A stretch of DNA of 8,199 bases. It comes from Deltaproteobacteria bacterium. GTDB taxonomy: Bacteria > Desulfobacterota > Desulfobacteria > Desulfobacterales > JAABPS01. Numbering within the stretch: position 1 is the stretch's first letter; each line of letters opens with the position of its first letter. Both the position numbers and the translations under genes were made by a program. Location: assembly GCA_019309685.1 (NCBI GenBank), contig JAFDFT010000079.1, positions 1 through 8,199 on the forward strand, read 5' to 3'. Below the pieces are notes generated by a model. The model had not been told where the DNA came from. It made no database searches and saw nothing but the letters and a program-made list of their open reading frames with translations. Of the stretch, positions 1-6,051 are shown piece by piece.

Positions 1-468
1 TGCGATTTGACGAAAAAGTTTTTCTTTATCTGAAATGTTCACTGCGGCATGCTGCATCCATGCGACATCGAAAGCGTCATTGGCAAAAGGCATATCCAGG
101 GCCCCACTGTTTAAAAGGCTGATTTTATCAGCCATACGAGTTCGTTGGTTGAGCATTGATCCTGCAAGGCAGAATTCTTTGGTCAAATCAATGCCAATAA
201 CGCTGCATCCAAAATGCTGTGCAAGAGCCCTTGCAGGACCGCCGACACCGCATCCAATATCCAGCACCCGCATGCCATTAGAAAGCCCGGAAAGACTTGC
301 CAGATGATGAGTGGCCTTACGCCCTCCGATGTGAAATTCTTCCATAGGCGCAAGATCGTCAATAGACAAAGCAGTTATATCTTTACCCGCTTTTTCCAGC
401 GAGTTAAGGATTCTTTCACTCAATTTATTGGAGCCGTAATGTGAGTTTATTTTATCTTTGATATCCAC
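1..468 (-). CDS. Class I SAM-dependent methyltransferase (5' part; 3' end lies outside the window)
   Basis: An open frame of 156 codons runs from a GTG at 468 to the window edge, with no stop. An in-frame TAA lies five codons before the GTG and no ATG precedes residue 42, so GTG is the best start, although I see no clear ribosome binding site. The protein has a Rossmann-type methyltransferase core. Motif I, VLDIGCGVGGPAR, is at residues 68-80 and should bind S-adenosylmethionine. The acidic residue ending strand 2 is D94 in VIGIDLT. The segment GALDMPFANDAFDVAW (about 122-137) is the usual motif II/III area. This layout matches the Methyltransf_11/25 group, which includes UbiE-like and sarcosine/dimethylglycine N-methyltransferase-like enzymes. 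The substrate cannot be told because the C-terminal part is missing. The gene is separated by about 400 bp from the upstream FMN-binding gene, so it probably has its own promoter. Confidence 0.85.
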   Translation of the reverse strand, partial: MDIKDKINSHYGSNKLSERILNSLEKAGKDITALSIDDLAPMEEFHIGGRKATHHLASLSGLSNGMRVLDIGCGVGGPARALAQHFGCSVIGIDLTKEFCLAGSMLNQRTRMADKISLLNSGALDMPFANDAFDVAWMQHAAVNISDKEKLFRQIA

Positions 469-563
469 GGTATGATTTAGTTACGTATTAAATAAATATT
501 AGGTTTAATTTTTCCAAACTTACTATCCTGGATCCTTGTCGAATATTCCAGACTTTGAGTGGG

Positions 564-600
564 GAATCAAGTTCGGGCCTGAATCAAATTCAGGATGACA
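564..600. repeat. Small dispersed-repeat-like segment with internal hairpin
   Basis: Two near-identical 14-mers, GAATCAAGTTCGGG (564-577) and GAATCAAATTCAGG (581-594), differ at two positions. The second sits in a perfect inverted repeat, CCTGAAT-caa-ATTCAGG (578-594), followed by ATGACA. From memory, CCTGAATCAAGTTCAGGATGACA-like strings recur in intergenic DNA of many bacterial genomes; that recurrence is not shown by this window. Confidence 0.45.
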
Positions 601-745
601 AAGTTTTTACCACAAGGTTCGCTGGAAAAAGTAGGATACGAATTTTAAAAGCTTATCATGGATATTGGAAATTTATATGGTATATTTGGACAAGATTAAT
701 CCTTCGACTTTGCTCAGAATAAACAAGTTTGATCGGATTTTTCGT

Positions 746-774
746 TTTCTCGGTTTCCGGATGAACCCGAGAAA
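746..774. repeat. Stem-loop, 8-bp perfect stem
   Basis: TTTCTCGG (746-753) pairs with CCGAGAAA (767-774). The stem can extend by two T-A pairs across a bulged C at 766. No T-run follows the stem on either strand, so it is not a canonical intrinsic terminator. It lies about 100 bp downstream of the FMN-binding gene. Confidence 0.4.
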
Positions 775-779
775 TTCCC

Positions 780-798
780 TTTCCGCTTTCAGCGGAAA
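780..798. repeat. Stem-loop, 8-bp stem with 3-nt loop
   Basis: TTTCCGCT (780-787) and AGCGGAAA (791-798) form a perfect stem around a TTC loop. It lies about 80 bp downstream of the FMN-binding gene's stop codon. It could slow or end transcription of that gene or protect an mRNA 3' end, but the U-tract expected of an intrinsic terminator is missing on the minus strand. Confidence 0.4.
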
Positions 799-854
799 AA
801 TTATATAAAATCATGTTTATCATGTAGATCCTGTCAAAAAAATATGATTAAATT

Positions 855-875
855 GTTTACTATTTACTCGTCACT
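855..875 (-). repeat. Heptanucleotide array copy C (3 units)
   Basis: Read on the minus strand the units are AGTGACG, AGTAAAT and AGTAAAC. The array starts one base after the stop codon of the FMN-binding gene. It shares its units with the arrays at 1283-1317 and 8121-8155 but is in the opposite orientation. Confidence 0.65.
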
Positions 876-876
876 A

Positions 877-1263
877 TTAATTGCCAGCTTCAGCGGATTT
901 ATCAATAGCGCGTTGAGCAGCATTCATAATAGCCAGGCTGCTATACGTCGCACCTGATACTACATCAACGTCAGTTGACTGTGATTGAATAATCCTGTCA
1001 GGTATGATGCTTTCGGCTTTCCGCCCTTTCATTGTTCTGTGATTCAAAATATTTACCGAAAGAATTTTATTGTTTTTAATTTCCACTTCCACGACTGCTT
1101 TTACAGGGCCTTTGCGATAATCAGCGTTAAAGAATCCGTCTTGTAATTTTTTTTGAGAGATAGAACCTTTTTGAACAGCCGCAGTTGTGGCGCAACCTAT
1201 CAGAAAAAGTAAACACAACGCGCAAATTCCTTTTTTGCTAATAATATGTTCCATAATTTTCAT
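877..1263 (-). CDS. Small FMN-binding domain lipoprotein
   Basis: This is probably an extracytoplasmic electron carrier with covalently bound FMN. I chose the ATG at 1263 (128 residues); a TTG at 1272 and an ATG at 1254 are in frame, and a GGGG run at 1267-1270 is the only purine-rich stretch nearby. The N-terminus is a lipoprotein signal: positive start, hydrophobic CALCLLFLIGC, lipobox Cys at residue 24. The rest fits the FMN_bind family (the domain of NqrC and RnfG). A strand-rich segment (about 55-75) is followed by VDVVSGATYSS (about 99-109), where the Thr of SGAT is the site that ApbE-type flavin transferases modify in this family. It is a single-domain protein, much shorter than NqrC or RnfG. 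No redox partner, apbE or rnf gene lies in the window, so its electron donor is unknown. The gene stands alone between repeat-rich spacers and is bracketed by heptanucleotide arrays. Confidence 0.85.
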   Translation of the reverse strand: MKIMEHIISKKGICALCLLFLIGCATTAAVQKGSISQKKLQDGFFNADYRKGPVKAVVEVEIKNNKILSVNILNHRTMKGRKAESIIPDRIIQSQSTDVDVVSGATYSSLAIMNAAQRAIDKSAEAGN

Positions 1264-1282
1264 TAACCCCAAAGATTAAAAT

Positions 1283-1317
1283 AGGTAATAGTAAAGAGTA
1301 ACGAGTAAATAGAGAAT
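1283..1317 (+). repeat. Heptanucleotide array copy A (5 units)
   Basis: The units on the plus strand are AGGTAAT, AGTAAAG, AGTAACG, AGTAAAT and AGAGAAT. The array lies 20 bp upstream of the FMN-binding gene's start. Its last two units are identical to the last two units of the array at 8121-8155. Confidence 0.7.
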
Positions 1318-1373
1318 GTAAAAAGTGTTTGAGAGTTGTTATATGTTTCAATAAACAAATTCTTCCCAACAGC

Positions 1374-1408
1374 CCTCTGTGATTCTCCGCGTCCTCTGTG
1401 GTTAAACT
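1374..1408. repeat. CCTCTGTG-type dispersed-repeat-like segment
   Basis: CCTCTGTG occurs at 1374-1381 and again at 1393-1400, followed by GTTAAAC. On the minus strand this reads GTTTAACCACAGAGG...CACAGAGG. From memory, 'accacagaggcacagag'-type strings are frequent in intergenic DNA of Desulfobacterota and some other phyla. Within the window only the internal duplication is demonstrable. Confidence 0.5.
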
Positions 1409-1423
1409 TCTATCTCCCTTTCC

Positions 1424-1465
1424 CCGATTCCCCCCTTCGCTGTGTCGCTTAGTCACCGATTCCCC
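1424..1465. repeat. Duplicated CCGATTCCCC segment overlapping the 3' end of the channel gene
   Basis: The 10-mer CCGATTCCCC is present at 1424-1433 and 1456-1465, 32 bp apart. On the minus strand both copies read GGGGAATCGG. The second copy encodes the last residues (PGNR region) of the MscS-type channel and abuts its TGA. Confidence 0.6.
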
Positions 1466-2607
1466 GGCTCTATTTTTGTATCAGAAGGAGGAACAAATAC
1501 TTCGGCTTTATCCGTCGGTAACGATTCAACATAAACAGATTGGCTTGGAAAGGCAAAGGCGGTTTCAGCGGTTTTCACAATTTCTTTGATCTTATAGGCG
1601 AGTTTTTCCTTAATCTGAAGCCATTCTCCCCATACGGTGGTTTTTGTAAAACAGTACACCATGATGTCTATAGATGAATCGCTAAAGCGATCGATTCGAA
1701 CAAAAGTCGGTACTTCCGGCGGGCGGGCGAAATCCTCTGAGTTTAGTATATACGATTCTATGTTGTCGCGAATCTGCCGGAGTTGATCAACGGTGGTTCG
1801 GTACTCAACACCGATCATCCAGTAAATTCGCCGATGTGTCATGTTGCTGAAATTGATCACAGAACTATCGGATAGATTTGAATTCGGAACAAATACGGGC
1901 GCTTTGTCAAAACGTCGTATTTTGGTGGAGCGGAACCCAATGGTCTCTACGGTCCCTTCAACGAGTCCATCAATCTTTATCCAGTCGCCAGGATTAAACC
2001 GTCTTTCACCGATAATCAGTATTCCGGAAATAAGATTCTTAAAAAGATCCTGGGCGCCAAGAGCCACGGCAACACCAAACAGACCCAGGCCCGCGAGAAT
2101 GGGCCCTATTTTTATGCCCCATATTTCAAGGATCGTAGCAGCGCCAACAAAAATGATAAAGATGTTAATAGCTTTTATCAGCCAATCCATGAGAGATGGT
2201 GTAAGAGTTTTTTCGAGTTTTCTTAAGAAAATGGAAAGCGGATCGATAAGCTTGAAGAGGCTCCAAAAAATAACAAATACAATCAATGAGCGAATAAACC
2301 GATCTAAAAGAAGCTGGATCTCGCCGGAAAGGGAAAGATACTGAGTGGCCAAAAACAGACCCAATGCAACAGGGATGAAACTGAAAGGTTTTTCCAAAAT
2401 GTTCAAGGCACTTTCATCAATGTCGACATCTTTTTTTTGGAGAAATTTGGCCAGTCTTTTGATAACAAACGTTGAAAATAATCTCCGTATAAATAAAAAT
2501 AAAACAACAATGACAATTGCCACAACAAATCGATTTATTCCCACACCAAAAAGACCTTTTTCCCATACATCAACAATAAGCTGCCAGAATTTTACCAGTT
2601 TATCCAT
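1453..2607 (-). CDS. MscS-family mechanosensitive ion channel
   Basis: This inner-membrane channel should open under membrane tension and release solutes during hypo-osmotic shock. It has 384 residues, with hydrophobic helices at about 26-41, 76-92, 104-121 and 145-163. The pore-lining TM3 follows at about 168-200 and is rich in Gly and Ala (GPILAGLGLFGVAVALGAQD). Next comes the conserved MscS beta-domain (FNPGDWIKIDGLVEGTVETIGFRST, about 204-228, with FVPNSNL at 239-245), then an alpha/beta C-terminal cage domain to about 350. It is longer at the N-terminus than E. coli MscS, which has three helices, so it belongs to the YnaI/MscM-like size range. The ATG at 2607 has a good AGGAG at 2613-2617. 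The gene starts 35 bp after the aldo/keto reductase stop and probably shares its transcript. The last residues fall in repeat-like DNA, so the tail (about 370-384) may be non-native. Confidence 0.92.
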   Translation of the reverse strand: MDKLVKFWQLIVDVWEKGLFGVGINRFVVAIVIVVLFLFIRRLFSTFVIKRLAKFLQKKDVDIDESALNILEKPFSFIPVALGLFLATQYLSLSGEIQLLLDRFIRSLIVFVIFWSLFKLIDPLSIFLRKLEKTLTPSLMDWLIKAINIFIIFVGAATILEIWGIKIGPILAGLGLFGVAVALGAQDLFKNLISGILIIGERRFNPGDWIKIDGLVEGTVETIGFRSTKIRRFDKAPVFVPNSNLSDSSVINFSNMTHRRIYWMIGVEYRTTVDQLRQIRDNIESYILNSEDFARPPEVPTFVRIDRFSDSSIDIMVYCFTKTTVWGEWLQIKEKLAYKIKEIVKTAETAFAFPSQSVYVESLPTDKAEVFVPPSDTKIEPGNR

Positions 2608-2612
2608 TTTAA

Positions 2613-2617
2613 CTCCT
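2613..2617 (-). promoter_or_regulatory. Ribosome binding site of the channel gene
   Basis: AGGAG sits 5 nt before the ATG at 2607 and supports that start. Confidence 0.7.
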
Positions 2618-2642
2618 AAACATATGATAGGCTAGAATGATA

Positions 2643-3455
2643 TTATCCAAAAAACGACTTAGACGTTTTATGTACGTAATCTCCAATTAGTTTTATCCGT
2701 TTCATTTCATCTGGCTCAAGAGGGCCTAGATCCAGAGCGGTTAGGGCTTCCCGCATCTGGTTGATATTTGCCGGGCCGCTTAAACAAACAGCCACAGCCG
2801 GATTAGAAAAAACAAACCGATAACAATCCGCGGCTGAAAGCGGAGATTCTCCGGGAGGCATTTTTTTCGGATTTAACAGATGCCTCCACCGGGTAGCTGT
2901 GTAGGTAATAATACCCGGGCTATCGTTACCAGTTAAAAAGGGAAACGCGTCTTGTTCAGCGCCCCTGTGCGCGGCGTTATATCGGATATGAAACAGATCG
3001 AACAGACCTTCATCGGCCAATTTTGGAAAAAGAGAACGCTTATGGCCGGACATACCGAGAAATTTGACCAATCCTTTTTTCTTTAAAGCCAGGGCCCGGT
3101 CTAAAAGCATGTTTGCGGGGCGGCGGTTATGCCATCCAAGGATCAAGACGTCGGCATGGTCAATGTTCAATGATCGCAGGGTCTTTTTAAAAAAGTATTC
3201 GGTTAAAAGACCGATTCTGCCGTAATTATGTATGGCAACAACCAGTTTGTCGCGATACCCCTTGTCACAGATATTACGGATCGCCTGCTTCATTCCTCCG
3301 CTATGCCTTCCGGAACCCAAATAAAAGTAATTACAGCCTTTATCAAATGCTTCTTCGAAAGCTTCCGCCGGGGCGCCATAAGAAGCAGCAACACCTAAAC
3401 GACCTACCTTAAGCCCTGTATTTCCAAGTGTGCGAATTTGATTTTCATTATTCAT
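2643..3455 (-). CDS. Aldo/keto reductase-fold protein with degenerate active site
   Basis: The protein (270 residues from the ATG at 3455) follows the aldo/keto reductase TIM-barrel pattern. It starts with RTLGNTGLKVGRLGVA (about 8-23) and ends with the NADPH-site-like segment CLSGPANINQMREAL (about 224-238). The position that normally reads D-T-A-x-x-Y-G is YFYLGSGRHSG (about 43-53), without the catalytic Asp and Tyr. The lysine that usually ends strand 3 is replaced in KLVVAIHNYG, and the usual D-x-x-x-x-H strand reads DVLILGWH. The chemistry may therefore differ from classical carbonyl reduction, or the protein may not be an oxidoreductase. The ATG at 3455 is preferred over an upstream TTG (3494) because GGAAGG lies 6 nt ahead of it. 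The gene starts 35 bp after the HAD phosphatase stop and is probably co-transcribed with it and with the GST-like gene. Confidence 0.82.
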   Translation of the reverse strand: MNNENQIRTLGNTGLKVGRLGVAASYGAPAEAFEEAFDKGCNYFYLGSGRHSGGMKQAIRNICDKGYRDKLVVAIHNYGRIGLLTEYFFKKTLRSLNIDHADVLILGWHNRRPANMLLDRALALKKKGLVKFLGMSGHKRSLFPKLADEGLFDLFHIRYNAAHRGAEQDAFPFLTGNDSPGIITYTATRWRHLLNPKKMPPGESPLSAADCYRFVFSNPAVAVCLSGPANINQMREALTALDLGPLEPDEMKRIKLIGDYVHKTSKSFFG

Positions 3456-3461
3456 GATTTG

Positions 3462-3467
3462 CCTTCC
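3462..3467 (-). promoter_or_regulatory. Ribosome binding site that decides the aldo/keto reductase start
   Basis: GGAAGG is spaced 6 nt from the ATG at 3455. The alternative TTG at 3494, which overlaps the upstream stop codon, would add 13 residues that do not resemble the family N-terminus. Confidence 0.6.
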
Positions 3468-3490
3468 ATCGGTTGAGATAATCTTGGTGA

Positions 3491-4147
3491 TCAACGTCCT
3501 GACATTGAAGCATAGTAATCTTTTAACTGGGCGAGTTCGAGAAGTTCTTCAGGTTCATCCAGCAATATATCAGCACCGGAATCTTTCAGTTCTTTTTGAC
3601 TGCCAAACCCCCAGAGTACACCCACGCAAAAACATCCAATCGATTTTCCTGCGACCATATCAATAAAGCGGTCACCGATCATTACTATATCATGATTGTT
3701 TTCTTTTTCCCTTATTTCTTGAATCAATTCAACCTTTTTGCGTTTAGAGCCGCATCCCAAAATTTCTTTAAAATAATGGGAGATGCCAAAATACTCAGCT
3801 ACAGCTTGTGCAACTTCGGGTTTTTTGGTGGTTGCGATATACAAAGCGTCATGGTTATTACTTAGAGTTTTTAAAATATTCTTTATTTCAGGATATAATA
3901 CATTTTCTTTGTATCCGATATTCGCATACCGTTTTCGAAAAAATACGATAGCTTTTCGGATTAAATCATCATCATCCGTGTTTAATAGATCTGAAAATAT
4001 GTCGATTAAAGACGGCCCGATATATTTGGTAAGTTTTAACGCTGGATGAGTTGAAAGGCCGAGATTTTCAAGGGCAAAATTCAGCGAAGCCGTGATTCCC
4101 TCAGATGGATCACTGATCGTGCCGTCAAGGTCAAAAACAAGAATCAT
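3491..4147 (-). CDS. HAD-superfamily hydrolase, phosphoglycolate phosphatase-like
   Basis: This is a predicted cytoplasmic phosphatase of 218 residues, the usual length for Gph/PGP-type HAD proteins. Motif I, VFDLDGT, is at 4-10: D6 would be the nucleophile and D8 the acid/base. A helical cap spans about 15-85. Motif II is the Thr in ALYIATTKKP (about T106). The motif III lysine is in KRKKVEL (135-141). Motif IV, MIGDRFIDMVAG, is at 156-167, with D159 and D163 for magnesium. All catalytic elements are present, so it should be active; substrates could include phosphoglycolate, other sugar phosphates or nucleotides. The ATG at 4147 overlaps the TGA of the upstream GST-like gene (ATGA), and GAGG lies 7 nt upstream. 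This implies translational coupling. Confidence 0.88.
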   Translation of the reverse strand: MILVFDLDGTISDPSEGITASLNFALENLGLSTHPALKLTKYIGPSLIDIFSDLLNTDDDDLIRKAIVFFRKRYANIGYKENVLYPEIKNILKTLSNNHDALYIATTKKPEVAQAVAEYFGISHYFKEILGCGSKRKKVELIQEIREKENNHDIVMIGDRFIDMVAGKSIGCFCVGVLWGFGSQKELKDSGADILLDEPEELLELAQLKDYYASMSGR

Positions 4148-4803
4148 TGCCGCACCTCGGCATATTCAAGAACTTCTTTTTCAAGTTTTGCTGCCTTTCC
4201 CCATTCTATTATGTGAAGAAGTGATAGCATCGATTTAACATATTCTTTTTCAGATCCGTCAAGATTAACCCCATAACTGTAAAAACGAAAGCAAACGGGA
4301 GCGAACATGGCATCCGCAATGGAAAAGTCACCAAATAACCAGGGGCCCTTATTTGGGAAATACTGCTTGCAATACCGCCACACTGCCTTTATTCGATCAA
4401 TATCTTTTTGAGCGCCTGATGATGGTGAAAAACTAGTAAATTTCTTACGGCAGTTCATGGGTAAATTTTCCCGAAGCTCAAAAAAGCTGGAGTGCATTTC
4501 GGCACTTACTGATCTTGCAACAGCTCTGGCTTCCGGATCAACTGGCCACCCCCCGCAATCAGGAAATTTTCCAGTAATATATTCAAGAATAGCTAATGAG
4601 TCCCATACAATGAAGTCTCCATCTACAAGAACAGGTACTTTGTGGTCTGAGAAATAAGGTTCTAATTGTGTTTTTGTTTGGTCTGTACCCAGGGCTACCC
4701 GTTTTTCAGCAAACTCGATACCAGCGGTTTTCATAAATATCCAGGGCCTCAAAGACCATGATGAATAATTTTTGTTTCCGATGATAAGTGTCAAGTCAGA
4801 CAT
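4144..4803 (-). CDS. Glutathione S-transferase family protein
   Basis: The protein has 219 residues and the two-domain GST layout. An N-terminal thioredoxin-like domain contains NKNYSSWSLRPW (10-21), which carries the candidate active-site Ser, then KVPVL (55-59) with the cis-Pro that contacts glutathione. DSLAI (68-72) replaces the more common ESxAI. An all-helical C-terminal domain carries the N-capping box FSIADAMFAPV (160-170). Family members conjugate thiols to electrophiles or isomerise or reduce small molecules. If the host is a strict anaerobe, glutathione may be scarce and the true thiol may be different; that is inference. The ATG at 4803 is preceded by GGGA at 7 nt. It is the first gene of a compact operon with the HAD phosphatase, aldo/keto reductase and channel genes, and a promoter candidate lies about 45 bp upstream. 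Confidence 0.9.
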   Translation of the reverse strand: MSDLTLIIGNKNYSSWSLRPWIFMKTAGIEFAEKRVALGTDQTKTQLEPYFSDHKVPVLVDGDFIVWDSLAILEYITGKFPDCGGWPVDPEARAVARSVSAEMHSSFFELRENLPMNCRKKFTSFSPSSGAQKDIDRIKAVWRYCKQYFPNKGPWLFGDFSIADAMFAPVCFRFYSYGVNLDGSEKEYVKSMLSLLHIIEWGKAAKLEKEVLEYAEVRQ

Positions 4804-4846
4804 TTTGGTATCCCTATGTAATACGGAATTAAAAGAAGTTTTAACT

Positions 4847-4875
4847 AGTATAGCGTTTTTGAATTAATATTTCAG
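4847..4875 (-). promoter_or_regulatory. Candidate sigma-70 promoter for the GST-HAD-AKR-MscS operon
   Basis: On the minus strand a -35 like CTGAAA (4875-4870) and a -10 like TATACT (4852-4847) are separated by 17 nt. Transcription would start near 4840 and give a leader of roughly 37 nt before the ATG at 4803. The -10 matches TATAAT at five of six positions, the -35 at four of six. This is pattern matching only. Confidence 0.4.
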
Positions 4876-4882
4876 TTTCACG

Positions 4883-5045
4883 GTAATTGCGAGCGCAGCA
4901 ATCTCTAACTAGCTGAAAAGAAGTTGGATTGCGGAGCCTGTTGCGAACTGGATATTCCATAATAGAATAAACCACTCATAACGAGATTGCTTCGTCTCTT
5001 CGTTCCTCGCAATGACATGTGAGGAATCTCGCTCCTCGCAATTAC
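4883..5045. repeat. MITE-like element with exact 11-bp terminal inverted repeats
   Basis: GTAATTGCGAG at 4883-4893 is the exact reverse complement of CTCGCAATTAC at 5035-5045, giving an element of about 163 bp. A further inverted copy of the same theme is inside: GAGATTGC (4983-4990) through CCTCGCAATGACA (5005-5017), which on the minus strand reads TGTCATTGCGAGG...GCAATCTC. A 9-bp direct repeat, ACGGTAATT, is at 4880-4888 and 5059-5067. The ATTGCGAG...GCAATCTC theme is, from memory, one of the commonest intergenic repeats in diverse bacteria. No transposase is nearby, so movement would need one in trans. Confidence 0.6.
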
Positions 5046-5101
5046 AGATAAAAATATAACGGTAATTACAAAACAAAGCACCAGCGCCCAACTATTAAAT
5101 A

Positions 5102-5128
5102 AATTTCAAAAGGTAGAAATCTGAAATT
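5102..5128 (-). terminator. Weak AT-rich stem-loop after the acyltransferase gene
   Basis: On the minus strand AATTTCA (5128-5122) can pair with TGAAATT (5108-5102), followed by an AT-rich stretch TTTATTTAATA. It lies 10 bp after the stop of the last gene in the envelope operon. The stem is short, has little GC and a 13-nt loop, so it is a weak terminator candidate. Confidence 0.25.
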
Positions 5129-5137
5129 GTTTCCAAA

Positions 5138-6031
5138 CTAGTTAATGGTTTTTAATTTATCCAGAGTATCATCCTTTTCTTTCCAGAGAGCGTTAACCCA
5201 TTTCTGAAAATTCTGTCTAAAGGACTCATCATCTACATAGTTTCCCATAACTTCATCGGTAATGTTAAGGTGGTTGATCCTGACAGCTACGTCGGATATT
5301 CTCCCGCATAGAAAATCCCAGATTCCTTTCGCCTCGGGCGAGTAGGATATTGTCACATCCAAAATATAAGACAACTGATCTCCCATAGCGGAAAGCACAA
5401 ACGCGACACCGCCGGCTTTTGGTTTTAGTAAATATTTGAATGGGGATTGCTGTTGTTGGTGTTTAACCGGCGTAAAGCGGGTACCTTCAACAAAATTCAT
5501 AATCGAAACAGGGACGTCTTCAAATCTTTCACAGGATTTTCGGGTCGTTTCTATATCCTTTCCCTTCAGATCCGGTCTTTTTTCAAGAAATTTCTTTGAG
5601 TATCGTTTCATGTATGGATAATCAAGGGCATACCAGACAAAGTTAAAAATTGGAAGCCAGGCTAGTTCGCGTTTCAGAAAAAACCTGAAATAAGGAATGC
5701 GGTTGTTAAGGACAAACAAAAGTATAAGAATATCCGTCCAGCTCTGGTGGTTTGAGAGAACCAGGTACCAGTTTTTCATACTCAAGTTATCATCGCCCTT
5801 CACATCCCAGTTGAGATTGTTAAGCAGCATAAAGAAGATTTTATTCCATGATGCCCAGCGGGTGCACATGAAATTCAGCACAACGTCGATTTTTTTGCGA
5901 ATCGATCTTATAGGCAAAATTATCTTTATGATGGCAAATGGCAATAAAAGGGTAACCCAGAAAAGGAGGTTAAGCATTAGTAAAATGATACAAATCACTC
6001 CTTTTATCGGACCGGGCAAAAAATTTAACAC
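5138..6031 (-). CDS. yihG: YihG-type 1-acyl-glycerol-3-phosphate/lysophospholipid acyltransferase (GTG start)
   Basis: This predicted inner-membrane acyltransferase transfers an acyl chain to lysophosphatidate-like acceptors. It belongs to the PlsC/LPLAT family. After an N-terminal hydrophobic stretch (about 8-40) comes the catalytic HX4D motif in SNHQSWTD (about 93-100; H95, D100), then FLKRELAWLP, ALDYPYMKRYS and the acceptor-binding NFVEGTRFT (about 179-187). Recalled E. coli YihG shows the same order and very similar wording (NWYL..NHxSWxD, FVEGxRFT, KHQQ, LLxPKAxG, QKWVNxLWxEKD at the C-terminus). An ATG at 6082 is in frame, but it would overlap the upstream gene. The GTG at 6031 has AGGAGGTG at perfect spacing and starts 20 nt after that gene's stop, so I chose it (297 residues). 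It is the last gene of the envelope operon. Confidence 0.88.
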   Translation of the reverse strand: MLNFLPGPIKGVICIILLMLNLLFWVTLLLPFAIIKIILPIRSIRKKIDVVLNFMCTRWASWNKIFFMLLNNLNWDVKGDDNLSMKNWYLVLSNHQSWTDILILLFVLNNRIPYFRFFLKRELAWLPIFNFVWYALDYPYMKRYSKKFLEKRPDLKGKDIETTRKSCERFEDVPVSIMNFVEGTRFTPVKHQQQQSPFKYLLKPKAGGVAFVLSAMGDQLSYILDVTISYSPEAKGIWDFLCGRISDVAVRINHLNITDEVMGNYVDDESFRQNFQKWVNALWKEKDDTLDKLKTIN

Positions 6032-6036
6032 TATTT

Positions 6037-6044
6037 CACCTCCT
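6037..6044 (-). promoter_or_regulatory. Strong ribosome binding site deciding the GTG start of the acyltransferase
   Basis: AGGAGGTG on the minus strand lies 7 nt (counted from GGAGG) before the GTG at 6031, in the 20-nt gap after the TAA of the upstream gene. It is the best Shine-Dalgarno match in the window. Confidence 0.75.
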
Positions 6045-6051
6045 GAAACTT

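Larger units (their letters stand above)
469..876. other. Gene-free spacer with hairpins and dispersed-repeat-like segments
   Basis: No convincing reading frame is present on either strand. The spacer holds part of a heptanucleotide array (855-875), two adjacent perfect stem-loops (746-774 and 780-798), a short CCTTCGAC..TGCTCAG segment (701-717), and a paired GAATCAA-TTC-GG repeat with an internal hairpin (564-594). The remainder is AT-rich and shows nothing recognisable. It must also hold the promoter of the methyltransferase gene, but I could not pick a clear one. Confidence 0.6.
4804..5137. other. Gene-free spacer between the two operons
   Basis: This stretch holds no credible gene. It contains the promoter candidate (4847-4875), a MITE-like inverted-repeat element (4883-5045) and a weak AT-rich stem-loop (5102-5128). 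The only longer frame in it, on the minus strand at about 4909-5091, is a translation of the repeat itself. Confidence 0.65.

Noticed and set aside
35..444. Plus-strand frames at the window start
   Set aside because: They lie opposite the methyltransferase gene, whose motif I and overall family match are clear on the minus strand.
746..798. Intrinsic terminator pair for the FMN-binding gene
   Set aside because: Both stems are real but neither is followed by a T-run on the minus strand, so I list them only as stem-loops.
855..1317. Insertion sequence carrying the FMN-binding gene
   Set aside because: There is no transposase, the flanking arrays are tandem heptads rather than defined terminal inverted repeats, and no target duplication was found.
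1238..1456. Minus-strand reading frame of 72 codons between the channel and FMN-binding genes
   Set aside because: It is built from the CACAGAGG and GGGGAATCGG repeats and overlaps the start of the FMN-binding gene; no coding character.
4909..5091. Minus-strand reading frame of 60 codons in the inter-operon spacer
   Set aside because: It translates the ATTGCGAG repeat (products like IARNEETKQS are a familiar artefact of this repeat) and has no ribosome binding site or family resemblance.
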